Part shown: positions 17,252-26,088 of the stretch, piece by piece
Position numbering within the stretch: position 1 is the first letter of the stretch
Layout of the letters: each line of letters starts with the position of its first letter
Assembly (NCBI GenBank): GCA_919902505.1
Contig: CAKKRE010000012.1
Location: 62,001-126,000 of the forward strand
From: Nitrospiraceae bacterium
GTDB taxonomy: Bacteria; Nitrospirota; Nitrospiria; Nitrospirales; Nitrospiraceae
DNA: 64,000 bases
Direction: 5' to 3'
Program-made: the position numbers and the translations under genes
The notes under the pieces: generated by a model
What the model saw: only the letters and a program-made list of their open reading frames with translations
What the model was told of the DNA's origin: nothing
The model's database searches: none

Positions 17252-18334
17252 CTATTTGCGACGGGGTGTCCGGGACTTGGCGGGAGTTTGCCGGGTCTGT
17301 TCCAGTTTTGCGAGGCGCTCTTCCAAGTCGCGGACGCGCTGGCGTAGTTCCGGCAACTGCGGAATCACCGCCTGGGCCTTCAGAAACGTCGCATGGGGCA
17401 TCACCGGCGCGCCGGAGACGATTTGATTGGGCTCCAGGCTTCTTGTGACGCCGGATTTCGCCGCAATCATCACCTGATCGCCGATCTGCAAATGGTCGGC
17501 GAGGCCGGCCTGGCCACCCACCATCACATACTTTCCCAGCGTCGTACTTCCGGCGATCCCGACTTGCGCGACGAGGATATTGTGCTCACCCACCACCACG
17601 TTGTGGGCGATCTGGACGAGGTTATCGATCTTCGTCCCGCGCTTGATGACGGTGTTGCCGAACGTCGCGCGATCCACGCTCACATTGGAGCCCAGTTCCA
17701 CGTCATCTTCGATGAGCACGCCGCCCAATTGCGGAATCTTCTGGTGACGTCCCTGATACTGGACGTAGCCGAATCCGTCGCTGCCGATCACCGTGCCGCT
17801 GTGCACGATCACGCGAGCTCCGAGACGGCAGCCTTCACGAACCACTACGTTGGGGTAGAGGAGGGCATCATCACCGATGACGCTATCGTCGCCGATGAAG
17901 ACCCCCGGATAGAGGGTCACCCGCGCGCCGATGGAGACGCGGTCTCCGAGGGTCACGCCGGGCCAGATCGACACATCCGCGCCGATCGTCACGTCCTCGC
18001 CGCGGGTGATGCTCTGGGCGATGCCGCGCATGCGGGTCGGTCGCGTAAAAAATTGTTGGGCGGCCCGCGCAAAGGCATAGGCAGGATTGTCCACCACGAG
18101 TTGCGGTGACGGGCAATCCGGCAGGCGACGCCCCACGAGCAGGGCCCCGATGATGGTGGTGTGCGGAGACTTCAAATTGCGTTCGGAGGTCAGGAAGGCG
18201 AGGTCGCCAGGTCCGGCCTCTTCCAGGCTCGCCACCCCGGTGACGGTCGCATCCGGTGAACCGACCAGCTCTCCTCCGACATAGCTGTGGAGTTCCCGGA
18301 GTGTCAGCGGCGTGTGTCTCGGTGCGGTCGTCAT
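17252..18334 (-). CDS. lpxD: UDP-3-O-(3-hydroxyacyl)glucosamine N-acyltransferase
   Basis: A 360-residue LpxD, the third enzyme of lipid A synthesis, which adds a 3-hydroxyacyl chain from acyl-ACP. The N-terminal domain has LTLRELHSYVGGELVGSPDA and GDLAFLTSER; the rest is a left-handed beta helix of hexapeptide repeats, with the signature DGFGYVQYQGRHQKIPQLGG and the catalytic region LVQIAHNVVVGEHNI. I use the ATG at 18334; the open frame upstream overlaps acp in another frame. It starts 4 nt after the acp stop, consistent with co-translation with its acyl-donor carrier. A C-terminal coiled coil with basic tail ends the protein. Confidence 0.93.
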   Translation of the reverse strand: MTTAPRHTPLTLRELHSYVGGELVGSPDATVTGVASLEEAGPGDLAFLTSERNLKSPHTTIIGALLVGRRLPDCPSPQLVVDNPAYAFARAAQQFFTRPTRMRGIAQSITRGEDVTIGADVSIWPGVTLGDRVSIGARVTLYPGVFIGDDSVIGDDALLYPNVVVREGCRLGARVIVHSGTVIGSDGFGYVQYQGRHQKIPQLGGVLIEDDVELGSNVSVDRATFGNTVIKRGTKIDNLVQIAHNVVVGEHNILVAQVGIAGSTTLGKYVMVGGQAGLADHLQIGDQVMIAAKSGVTRSLEPNQIVSGAPVMPHATFLKAQAVIPQLPELRQRVRDLEERLAKLEQTRQTPAKSRTPRRK

Positions 18335-18338
18335 ACGG

Positions 18339-18680
18339 CTAGGCCTTCTTGCTCTTGGTAGAACGCTTGGCGGCAGGTGTCTTCGCGGCGGCTTTCGCCG
18401 GAGTTTTCGCGGCCGCCTTCGCGGGAGCCTTCGGAGGGGCGACGCGGCCCTGCACATAGGCGATCACCTGGCCGACGGTCGTCAGGCCGACGAGGTCCTG
18501 GTCGGGGATCTGGAGATTAAAGACTTCTTCGATGCGGTACAGCATTTCGATCACCGCCATCGAATCCAAACCCAGGTCGTCCCGCAGGTGATGGGTCGTC
18601 TGAATCGACGCCGCATCCCGCTTGAGATAGTCCGCCAGCGCCTGAATGATCTTGTCGGAAACGTCTGAAGTCTTAGCCAT
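18339..18680 (-). CDS. Acyl carrier protein with a histone H1-like basic tail
   Basis: A 113-residue protein. Residues 1-80 are a normal four-helix acyl carrier protein with the phosphopantetheine site Ser40 in LGLDSMAVIEML. Residues 81-113 form a tail rich in Lys, Ala and Pro with repeats of KAPAK and AAAKTPAK, ending in KSKKA. Such tails are usual for H1-like DNA-binding proteins, not ACPs, and the tail would reverse the acidic charge of the carrier. The ATG at 18680 has an AAGGAA site. Position between fabF and lpxD suggests a dedicated carrier for hydroxyacyl chains of lipid A. A tail function (membrane, DNA or LPS contact) is unknown. Confidence 0.9.
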   Translation of the reverse strand: MAKTSDVSDKIIQALADYLKRDAASIQTTHHLRDDLGLDSMAVIEMLYRIEEVFNLQIPDQDLVGLTTVGQVIAYVQGRVAPPKAPAKAAAKTPAKAAAKTPAAKRSTKSKKA

Positions 18681-18743
18681 AACCGGTTCCTTCGTTCCTT
18701 GCCGGCACATCGCACGTGCACGAATGTCGTCGCCCAACGAGGG

Positions 18744-20000
18744 TCAGGTCGACAGAGATTTTAAGACGACCGCAGCATTGTTACTGCCGAAGCCGAACGC
18801 GTTGATCAGCGCGACCTTGGTTTTGCGGGTTTGCGGTTGCGCAGACAGCCCCGCGAGGGCGCAGGCCGGATCCGGATCGTCGAGGTTGAGCGTCGGGTGA
18901 ATCTGCCCGCTGGTGAGGGTCAGGGCCGAGACGATCCCGGCCAGCGATCCTGCGGCACCGAGCGTATGGCCCACGAGTGACTTCGTGGCGCTCACCGCCA
19001 GCTTATCCGCCCGGGATTTGAACAAGAGACGAATGGCCTTCACCTCGACCGCATCGCCCACCGTGGTGGATGTCGCATGGGCATTGATGTAATCGACGTG
19101 TGCCGGCGTGACGCCCGCATCCTTCAAGGCCAGGCGCATCGTGATGGCCACCTCTTCGCCGTCTTCGCGCGGAATCACCATGTGATGCGCTTCGCTGGTG
19201 GCGGCGTAGCCCGCCACTTCCGCATACATCCGGGCCTTGCGTTTCTTGGCGTGGGCGAACGATTCGAGAATCAGGGCGCCGGCGCCTTCACCCATGACAA
19301 ATCCATCCCGACCGCGATCGAAGGGCCGTGAGGCTCGTTCCGGCGCATCGTTATACTTCGTCGAAAGGGCGCGCAGCGAACAAAATCCGGCAAAGACCAG
19401 GGGGGTGATGCTGGCATCGGCGCCGACGACGATCACTGCATCCGCTGTGCCGGCGCGAATGGCGTGCATGGCCTGACCAAGGGCATGGGCGCTCGATGAG
19501 CAAGCCGTGGAAATCGTCAGGTTGGGTCCTTTGGCCCCATAGGCCATGGCCACGATGCCGGAAGCCGAATTCAGAGTAATGACCGGAATAAAGTTGGGAT
19601 GTACCCGGTGCGGGCGTTTCTGCTCATACAGTTGTGTGATTTCCCGTTCGCCCATTACCATGCCGCCCATACCGGCGCCGACGATGACCCCGACCCGGTG
19701 CGGCTCTTCCCGCTCCATGCGAAAGTCGGCATCCGCCAGTGCTTCCTTGGCGGCCACAAGGGCGAACTGCGCATAGCGGTCTACCCGGTCGCCTTGGCCG
19801 GCCGGGAGATACTGCTCGGGCGAGAATCCGGGAATGCGTCCGGCCACGCGCGACCGGTAACCTTCCAGAGGGAACGGGTCGAAGGAGGTAATGGCCGAAA
19901 TTCCGGACCGGCCTTCCAATGCCGCTTTCCAGAACTGCGGCACCCCGATGCCGATGGGGGAGACGACTCCCAGACCTGTGATGACGACTCTCGTCGACAT
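18744..20000 (-). CDS. fabF: 3-oxoacyl-ACP synthase II
   Basis: A 418-residue KASII, the expected length. The catalytic triad is visible: Cys167 in STACSSSAHALG, His308 in NAHATSTTVGD and His345 in SLVGHTLGAAG with Lys340. It elongates acyl-ACP by condensation with malonyl-ACP. NAHAT instead of the common NAHGT is a small variation. It lies in the run lptF-lptG-fabF-acp-lpxD on the minus strand, 64 nt before acp, so it probably works with that special carrier protein; the link to lipid A or another specialised chain is inferred. Confidence 0.93.
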   Translation of the reverse strand: MSTRVVITGLGVVSPIGIGVPQFWKAALEGRSGISAITSFDPFPLEGYRSRVAGRIPGFSPEQYLPAGQGDRVDRYAQFALVAAKEALADADFRMEREEPHRVGVIVGAGMGGMVMGEREITQLYEQKRPHRVHPNFIPVITLNSASGIVAMAYGAKGPNLTISTACSSSAHALGQAMHAIRAGTADAVIVVGADASITPLVFAGFCSLRALSTKYNDAPERASRPFDRGRDGFVMGEGAGALILESFAHAKKRKARMYAEVAGYAATSEAHHMVIPREDGEEVAITMRLALKDAGVTPAHVDYINAHATSTTVGDAVEVKAIRLLFKSRADKLAVSATKSLVGHTLGAAGSLAGIVSALTLTSGQIHPTLNLDDPDPACALAGLSAQPQTRKTKVALINAFGFGSNNAAVVLKSLST

Positions 20001-20153
20001 AGAACCCTTTCACTGCTTGCCGGTGATGCGTGTGCGGCCTGTCTACTTACCGTACGGTGACGCCACAGTCAATGCTGTAAGCATCAGGCACTCGTGAGCG
20101 ATGCTGCGACTGTCGAATGGCGAACGCCGCTGGCGGACTATTTCGTGATCCTC

Positions 20154-21245
20154 TCAGTAACGGACCTTCAAAAGCAGATAAAAGCCAAACGTCAGAAATA
20201 CCAGATTGGCCATCCAGCCGGCCAGCATCGGCGAGAGTGCCCCGCCGCGTCCCAGCGCAATCGCTACGGAATGGGTCGACCAGTAGAAAAAACCTACCGC
20301 CATGGCCTGCCCGATGCCCATGGCCATCCCGCTGCCGCGCACGCCGGTGCGCCGAAGGCTCAAGGCAATGCCGACGACCACCATAATAAAGGTCACGCAG
20401 GGGAAGGCGATCCGGCCATAATAATCCGTCAGCAGGCGCGGGAGGATAGTGCCTCCCAGATGCAGCCGATCGACATAGGCGCGAATCTCCGGCAGCGTCA
20501 TCGTTTCCGAATCCAACTCCAGCCAGGTCGTGAAGTCGTCCGGAATCTGCGCGAGCGGCAGGGGTTCCGTCTGAAAGCTGTTCACCGAAACCGTGCCATC
20601 CTGCCGGAACGAGCGCCGGATGCCGTCTTCCAGGACCCAGCCCTGCGGCGAATACACCGCTCGCTGTGCCTCCGCAATCTGCTCCAGCTCGAACGTGGGG
20701 CTCAAGCGATAGAGGCGGATCTTTCGCAACACGGCTCCGCCCGGGTCGATGGTGTCGATGTTCATCAATGTTTGGCCGCCCAGACTGACCCAGGGCTGTG
20801 CCGCTTTCACCGAGACCGGCAACGCTCGTTTTTCGATCCGGGTCGTTTTGATTTGCTCGGCCTTGGCGAGGGCGAGGGGAATGACGGTGGAACTGAAGAG
20901 GAACAGGACCATCGCCAGCACGGTACCCAGAAACAGGAACGGGGAGGTGATCCAATAGAGGCTGATGCCGCAACTGCGCATCGCGGTGATTTCATGGCTG
21001 CGCGACAACAGACCGATCGTGAGCAGGGTCGCCATCAGGACCGCCAGCGGCGCGATCTGGTAAGAAATAGCGGGCATCTTCAGGACGAAGTAGGCCAGCA
21101 CATCGAGGGCATGGGCGTCGTACCGCAGGAAGCGGCGCACCTTCTCGAAGAAGTCGATGACGAGGTAAATCGTCATGAGCCCGGCGAAGCACATGCCGAA
21201 GATCTTCACGTACTCGCGCAGCATATAGCGGAACAGAATGTTCAT
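20154..21245 (-). CDS. lptG: LPS export ABC transporter permease LptG
   Basis: A 363-residue YjgP/YjgQ-family permease. Three helices near the N-terminus (about 10-115) and three at the C-terminus (about 270-360) flank a beta-jellyroll periplasmic domain. The N-terminus MNILFRYMLREYVKIF and the stretch LSRSHEITAMRSCGISLY are family signatures. With LptF and LptB it extracts lipopolysaccharide from the inner membrane. It begins 4 nt after the lptF stop. The assignment of F versus G rests on gene order and similarity of pattern, so the two names could be exchanged. Confidence 0.88.
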   Translation of the reverse strand: MNILFRYMLREYVKIFGMCFAGLMTIYLVIDFFEKVRRFLRYDAHALDVLAYFVLKMPAISYQIAPLAVLMATLLTIGLLSRSHEITAMRSCGISLYWITSPFLFLGTVLAMVLFLFSSTVIPLALAKAEQIKTTRIEKRALPVSVKAAQPWVSLGGQTLMNIDTIDPGGAVLRKIRLYRLSPTFELEQIAEAQRAVYSPQGWVLEDGIRRSFRQDGTVSVNSFQTEPLPLAQIPDDFTTWLELDSETMTLPEIRAYVDRLHLGGTILPRLLTDYYGRIAFPCVTFIMVVVGIALSLRRTGVRGSGMAMGIGQAMAVGFFYWSTHSVAIALGRGGALSPMLAGWMANLVFLTFGFYLLLKVRY

Positions 21246-21249
21246 AGGA

Positions 21250-22335
21250 CTATTGGCGGCTCACCCGATAGAACCATAGAATGGTGAGCATGGTGAAGAT
21301 GACGTTGGGTAACCAGGCGCCGGCGAAGGGGGAAATCCACAGGGTGGTGACCAGGAACTCGCAGGCCACATTGAGGACATAGTAGGCGATCACCACCAGC
21401 ACGCCCACCGCAAACCCGCCGATGCTGCCTGAACGCTTGGACACGATGCCGACCGGCACGCCCAGGATACAGAACACCAGCGAGGCCGCAGGGAAGGCCA
21501 GATCCTTATAATATTCCATCAAGCGCCGCAACGCGTTGGTATCCGTCCAGCCGGTACTCTCCAGTTTGGCGCGAATGACGTCGATCGGCGTGCGTTCCTC
21601 CGCGCCGTACAGGCTCGCGCTCAAGCTCAGCTTCAGGTCGTAGGACGTAAACGAAATCTTCTGATACTCCTCCGGATTCTGGGGGCGACTATGGATGACG
21701 CCGTTCATCAGCCGTAGCGCCACCTGGCTGCTGGCCGGATCGGTCATCACCTGATACTGCTGGGCCACGATGATGCGTGGATCGGCCGGGTTCCGTTCAT
21801 CGGCCACGAAAATGCCCCGGTTGTCCTGTCCCTCCTGGGCGTCCGGTACGTAGATCGTCATCTTGGGAATGGCTTCATTAAAGACGCCGCGATCGAGTTC
21901 CAGCACGAGTTCGTCGCGCAACAGGTTCAGCGCCACCTTCTTGAGATTGACGTTGCTCCAGGGCTGCCCGTACTGCGCCATCACCAGCGTCAGGCCGCAG
22001 ACCAGCGCGGCGAAAATAAAGACCGACTGAGACAGCCGCAGGAGGCTGAAGCCGGCGGCGCGCATCGCCACGAGCTCCTTGTCGAGGGAGAGGCGGCCGA
22101 AGGCCGTAATGGTGGCAATGATGCCCGCAATCGGCAGGGTGAGAACCAGAAACGACGGCAGCAAATGGGCGAACACTTTCAGGACCGAGAGAAAGCCGAT
22201 GCCCTTCGTCACCAGCAGTTCCACCAGTCGCAACAGCTCTTTCGTGAGCATCACGAAACAGAGCGCCGCCAGGCTGATGCCGAACGGGGAGAAGAGCTCG
22301 CGGAAAATATAGCGATCGAGGATGGTGTGCAGCAC
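21250..22335 (-). CDS. lptF: LPS export ABC transporter permease LptF
   Basis: A 361-residue YjgP/YjgQ-family permease starting at GTG 22335. The N-terminus MLHTILDRYIFRELFSPFG and the stretch LSLDKELVAMRAAGFSLLRL are typical. The C-terminal helices contain GVPVGIVSKRSGSIGGFAVG. It forms a heterodimer with the downstream gene product in the LptB2FG exporter. It is the first gene of the minus-strand block and has a good sigma-70 promoter about 45 nt upstream. No clear Shine-Dalgarno site precedes the GTG. Confidence 0.88.
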   Translation of the reverse strand: MLHTILDRYIFRELFSPFGISLAALCFVMLTKELLRLVELLVTKGIGFLSVLKVFAHLLPSFLVLTLPIAGIIATITAFGRLSLDKELVAMRAAGFSLLRLSQSVFIFAALVCGLTLVMAQYGQPWSNVNLKKVALNLLRDELVLELDRGVFNEAIPKMTIYVPDAQEGQDNRGIFVADERNPADPRIIVAQQYQVMTDPASSQVALRLMNGVIHSRPQNPEEYQKISFTSYDLKLSLSASLYGAEERTPIDVIRAKLESTGWTDTNALRRLMEYYKDLAFPAASLVFCILGVPVGIVSKRSGSIGGFAVGVLVVIAYYVLNVACEFLVTTLWISPFAGAWLPNVIFTMLTILWFYRVSRQ

Positions 22336-22376
22336 GAGGGCGGTCGAAATCCTACATCGGAGACTTGAGTTGCCGC

Positions 22377-22405
22377 ACTATAGAAGAGTCTACGGAGCTT
22401 GTAAA
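22377..22405 (-). promoter_or_regulatory. Sigma-70 promoter for lptF-lptG
   Basis: On the minus strand TTTACA (22405-22400) and TATAGT (22382-22377) are separated by 17 nt. Both boxes match the consensus in five of six (-35) and four to five of six (-10) positions. The start site would lie about 35 nt before the lptF GTG. Confidence 0.55.
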
Positions 22406-22437
22406 CAGATCTGAGAGCCATTCTCGAAACTTCCCGC

Positions 22438-22466
22438 TTGACAAGATTTGCACCCCATGGTACATC
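22438..22466 (+). promoter_or_regulatory. Sigma-70 promoter for cspA with long leader
   Basis: A perfect TTGACA at 22438-22443 and TACATC at 22461-22466 are 17 nt apart. The implied transcript has a leader of roughly 170 nt before the cspA ATG at 22646. Long leaders are typical of cold-shock mRNAs, where they control stability and translation. No standard cold-box match was confirmed. Confidence 0.5.
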
Positions 22467-22645
22467 GCTGCGCACTTTTCAGTAGGTCACGATGGTTCGG
22501 GTTGAATATTGTCTCAACGCCTCGCAAGAGCTTCCACGCTCGTCGGTTTTATTTCCCCTTTTATCGTCATCATTACCATGCCATGCGACTCAGCCGGCGA
22601 GCTGATGCGCTCATTATGTCTGTGCGTTGAGAAAGGGAGGACCGT

Positions 22646-22864
22646 ATGAAGACCAAAGGGACAGTGAAATGGTTCAACGATCGTAAGGGGTTCGGGTTTA
22701 TCCGGCTCGATGGCGGAGACGATGTCTTCGTGCATTATTCCGCGCTGCAAGGCGAGGGATTCAAGACGTTGAAAGAGGGGGAGAACGTCGAGTTCGACAT
22801 CGTGCAGGGAGCCAAGGGGCCGCAAGCGGCGAACGTGTTGAAGGATCTCGCAACGGCCTCCTGA
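22646..22864 (+). CDS. cspA: Cold-shock domain protein
   Basis: A 72-residue single cold-shock domain. RNP1 (KGFGFIRL) and RNP2 (VFVHYSAL) are intact, so it should bind single-stranded RNA or DNA and act as an RNA chaperone. The start [15 protein letters not shown] is canonical and preceded by GAAAGGGAGG. It is monocistronic with its own promoter, long leader and a strong terminator 20 nt after the stop. Which Csp paralogue it corresponds to cannot be told from sequence alone. Confidence 0.95.
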   Translation: MKTKGTVKWFNDRKGFGFIRLDGGDDVFVHYSALQGEGFKTLKEGENVEFDIVQGAKGPQAANVLKDLATAS

Positions 22865-22884
22865 TCGCCGGGGCATCGTAATCC

Positions 22885-22913
22885 GCGGCCCCTCCGTGTT
22901 CCGGAGGGGCCGC
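22885..22913 (+). terminator. Rho-independent-like terminator after cspA
   Basis: A perfect 12-bp GC-rich stem (GCGGCCCCTCCG at 22885-22896 pairing with 22902-22913) with a 5-nt loop. Only a short GTTT follows rather than a long T-run. Confidence 0.75.
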
Positions 22914-23040
22914 CGGTTTGCCGTCGTTGATTTCGTCCGCTCTGGACGCCGCGTTCGCGGTGTTGTTCTTTTATCCATTTGTTTGACAAAGAAAAGGCAG
23001 ACTGTTAGCGTTGACTCTCAACGTCGGGTGAGGAGTCTTC

Positions 23041-24954
23041 TTGGCTGTCGATCGCCGAACAGTTCTCCAAAACGCGCAGCTCTTTGCCTCCAAGGGGCAG
23101 TACGAAGCGGCCATCGCCGAATGGCGAAAACTCACCACCGATACCCCGGCCGACGGGACGATTTTCAACTCCATCGGCGACCTCCAGCTGAAACGCAATG
23201 CCACTCCCGACGCCGTTGCCGCCTTTCTTCAGGCCGCCGGCGCGTTCCGTTCCGAAGGGTCTGTCCTCAAGGCCATTGCCGCCTATAAAAAAATTCTCAA
23301 GGTCGATCCCACCAAGACCGAAATCTATCGACACCTCGGCGACTTGAATGCGGAGCGGGGGTTGTTGAGCAGCGCCGTCCAGGATTATGTGACCCTGGGC
23401 AAGCACTATGTTAAGGACGGACGCAACAAAGAAGCCCTGGAGATCTACCGCAAAATCATTTCACAGGATCCGTCGAACCTCGATGCGCAGCTGCGCGTGG
23501 CGGAACTCTGTGAGCAGGAACAATTAGTCGACGAAGCGATTCGCGTGTATCTCCAACTCGGGCGGGAGCGTTCCGCCGCCCAACAGTACGAACAGGCCAA
23601 TGCCATGTATGCGGCAGTCTTGCGCCTGAATCCGGAGAACGCCGAAGCCAAAGAAATCATCACCATGATCGAGGCGGGCGGAGGCGCGCCCTTGAACCTG
23701 GCACGCGCCGCCAAACCGTCTGCGGCCGCGGCGAAGCCGGGTGAAGGCAGCGACCTCATGGCTGAAGCGACGCGCCGGATCGAAGAAGGGCAGTATGCCG
23801 GCGCCGAAGCCATGTTGACTCAGCTGCTGAGCCGGGAGCCGGGCAATCCGGAAATCTGTCAACTGCTGGCGCGACTGCATCTGTTGCAGGGCAATCTGCA
23901 AGTGGCGTTGGGTGAATATCGATTCCTGGCCGGCGCCGCGTTGCGCGCGCAAGACTATGCCATGGCCGAGTCGTTGATTAACGACTATCTCAAGGTTGAA
24001 CCGGCATCCGTACCGATGTTGGAACTGCTCGGCGAGCTCTATCAGGAAAAAGGGGATGCCGCCACGGCAGCGCAGCATTTCGGCAGGGCGGTGGAGATTT
24101 TGCTGGAGCATCCGGAACCGGGCATGCCCACGCTGCCGGCAGAGCTGTTCGAGAAGGTTCAAGCGCTGGCCCCGGGCAGCGCCATTGCCCGCAAGCTCGC
24201 GCCGGCATTCGACCCGAACGCATCCTCGTCCACCGAACGGGAAGTCACAGAGCCAATGGTGATGACACCGGAGCCTATCGCGATCCAACTCGAACCACAA
24301 CCGGAACCGGCTCCCGCTCCGCTCATCGCCGCGCCCGCGGTAGACATGCCGTTCCGATTGCAGGACAGCTCGGCTACTCCAGCCGCTCCAGCGCCCCCGG
24401 TGGCGCCTGTGCTGGCTCAGGTCGCCCCGCCGCCTACGCCCGCTCCGGCTCCGGCGCCGCCCGTTGCCCAGGCCGCGCCCGTCGAGCCTGCTCCGGCCCC
24501 CGTTCCTGCTGCGCAACCCATCGCCCAGGTGGACGCGGAAACGCAGTACGCGTTGGGCATGGCCTACAAGGACATGGGGTTGTTGGAGGAAGCGAAGGAA
24601 GAGTTCGTCTCCTCGATGAAGGACTCCGGGTTTTTCGTCGATTCCTGCCTGATGCTGGGACTCTGCCTCAAGGAGCAGAACCGGTTCGATCAGGCCATTC
24701 AGTTGCTGGAGAAACTCATCGCCGATTCGCGCTGTCGGGGAGGCAACGCGCAGCTTGTGCGGTATGAACTGGCCATGCTCTACGAGAAAACCGGCGCCCG
24801 CGACCGAGCGCTCGCCATGTATCAGTCCATTCCCTCGTTCCACGACGTGCCCCGCCGGGTTGAAGCGCTACGCATCCTCGGCACCAACGGGGTCGCCCAT
24901 CCGGAACTTCCGGCATCGAGTCAAACCAGCCCTCTGCCGCTCGCCGGCCACTAA
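23041..24954 (+). CDS. Tetratricopeptide-repeat protein
   Basis: A 637-residue soluble protein starting at TTG 23041, with GAGGAG nine nucleotides upstream. Residues about 1-215 and 240-370 are TPR-like helical hairpins (for example YEAAIAEWRKLTTDTPADG and NKEALEIYRKIISQDPSN). A Pro/Ala/Val-rich linker (about 400-500, with many PAPAP runs) precedes a second TPR block (about 500-615, for example ALGMAYKDMGLLEEAKEEF). No signal peptide. TPRs act as protein-docking scaffolds; similar proteins occur with pilus or secretion systems, but no such partner is adjacent here. Confidence 0.85.
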   Translation: MAVDRRTVLQNAQLFASKGQYEAAIAEWRKLTTDTPADGTIFNSIGDLQLKRNATPDAVAAFLQAAGAFRSEGSVLKAIAAYKKILKVDPTKTEIYRHLGDLNAERGLLSSAVQDYVTLGKHYVKDGRNKEALEIYRKIISQDPSNLDAQLRVAELCEQEQLVDEAIRVYLQLGRERSAAQQYEQANAMYAAVLRLNPENAEAKEIITMIEAGGGAPLNLARAAKPSAAAAKPGEGSDLMAEATRRIEEGQYAGAEAMLTQLLSREPGNPEICQLLARLHLLQGNLQVALGEYRFLAGAALRAQDYAMAESLINDYLKVEPASVPMLELLGELYQEKGDAATAAQHFGRAVEILLEHPEPGMPTLPAELFEKVQALAPGSAIARKLAPAFDPNASSSTEREVTEPMVMTPEPIAIQLEPQPEPAPAPLIAAPAVDMPFRLQDSSATPAAPAPPVAPVLAQVAPPPTPAPAPAPPVAQAAPVEPAPAPVPAAQPIAQVDAETQYALGMAYKDMGLLEEAKEEFVSSMKDSGFFVDSCLMLGLCLKEQNRFDQAIQLLEKLIADSRCRGGNAQLVRYELAMLYEKTGARDRALAMYQSIPSFHDVPRRVEALRILGTNGVAHPELPASSQTSPLPLAGH

Positions 24955-25009
24955 TATCGGTATCCACACAGATTTTTCCGGCTAAGGTGATGCATCCGGA
25001 TGAAAGGCG

Positions 25010-25981
25010 CTACGCCTGGGTCCGATTCACCTGATTTGGAGCCAGCCTCCCTGCGCAGACCGCCGCAATATTCTCCAGACAAATTATCCCCATGCGCACA
25101 CGCGTCGCCAGGGTGGCGGAGCCGAGGTGCGGCAGGAGCACCACCTGCCGGAGGTCGCGCAGGCTGGGATGAAAGACCGGCTCCTGTTCAAACACATCCA
25201 GCGCCGCGCCGGCCAGCCGACGTTGCAGGAGCGCATCGACCAACGCGCCTTCGTCCACCACCGGTCCTCGCGACGTATTGATCAGAAACGCCGTCGGCTT
25301 CATGAGCGCCAGCTGCCGCGGACCGATCAAGTGATGAGTCTCCGAGGCGAGTGGTACATGCAGCGTCACGAAGTCGGCCTCTCTCAGCAGATCGGGCAGA
25401 TCGCGCTGTTCCCATTGCGATGAGCCCTGTCCCGATGCCTGCGGGGTCCGTGAGCTGTAACAAATGCGCATGTTGAACCCGGCGGCCCGCTTTCCCACCG
25501 CCTGTCCGATCCGCCCCATGCCGACGATTCCCAGCACCTTGCCCGAGACATCCGTGCCCAGCATCTGAGTCGGTGCCCAACCGGGCCAGGCTCCCGCTCG
25601 TACGTAGGCGTCGCCTTCCGCCACGCGCCGCGCCACCGCCAGGATCAAGGCCCAGGTGAGATCGGCTGTCGAGTCGGTCAACACGTCCGGAGTGTTCGTG
25701 ACCACAATGCCCTTGGCAGTCGCGGCGGCGAGGTCGATGTTGTTGTACCCCACGGCATAGTTCGCCAGGATCTTGAGTCTGGTCGGCTCGGCCAGCAGGG
25801 CTGTATCCACGCGATCGGTCAGGGTGCAGATGGCCGCATCCGCTTCGCGAAGTCCTGCCTTGAAGGTCTCCCACGAGGGTGCGATGTCGCGGGGCTCGTT
25901 GAAGAGCTGAAACTGCTGGCGTGCTGCCGCCATGACCGGATCGGGCAGCAGGCGGGAGATATAGAGGGTAGGAGGTGACAT
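25010..25981 (-). CDS. D-isomer-specific 2-hydroxyacid dehydrogenase (glyoxylate reductase type)
   Basis: A 323-residue NAD(P)H-dependent dehydrogenase, using the ATG at 25981 with GAGG upstream; an in-frame start at 26038 gives an unlikely N-terminus. The Rossmann motif VLGIVGMGRIGQAVG, the catalytic Arg in NTSRGPVVDEGAL, Glu in FEQEP and His in LLPHLGSAT are present. Motifs fit glyoxylate/hydroxypyruvate reductase. It is divergent from the FAD/Fe-S dehydrogenase gene 107 nt away, which oxidises the same class of D-2-hydroxyacids, so the pair may interconvert glycolate/glyoxylate or D-lactate/pyruvate. The substrate is not proven by sequence. Confidence 0.88.
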   Translation of the reverse strand: MSPPTLYISRLLPDPVMAAARQQFQLFNEPRDIAPSWETFKAGLREADAAICTLTDRVDTALLAEPTRLKILANYAVGYNNIDLAAATAKGIVVTNTPDVLTDSTADLTWALILAVARRVAEGDAYVRAGAWPGWAPTQMLGTDVSGKVLGIVGMGRIGQAVGKRAAGFNMRICYSSRTPQASGQGSSQWEQRDLPDLLREADFVTLHVPLASETHHLIGPRQLALMKPTAFLINTSRGPVVDEGALVDALLQRRLAGAALDVFEQEPVFHPSLRDLRQVVLLPHLGSATLATRVRMGIICLENIAAVCAGRLAPNQVNRTQA

Positions 25982-26088
25982 GGCGCCTCGTTCGAATGGC
26001 ACGTATCTTAGCGAATCGTGTGCGACGCAACAACTCACTTGTCCTGCTCTCTGCCGAGCGACTACAATGACGCAACGTAATCACAAGC

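Noticed and set aside
23524-24843. 439-codon minus-strand frame opposite the TPR gene
   Set aside because: Arg/Gly/Gln-rich shadow of the TPR and Pro/Ala-rich linker codons.
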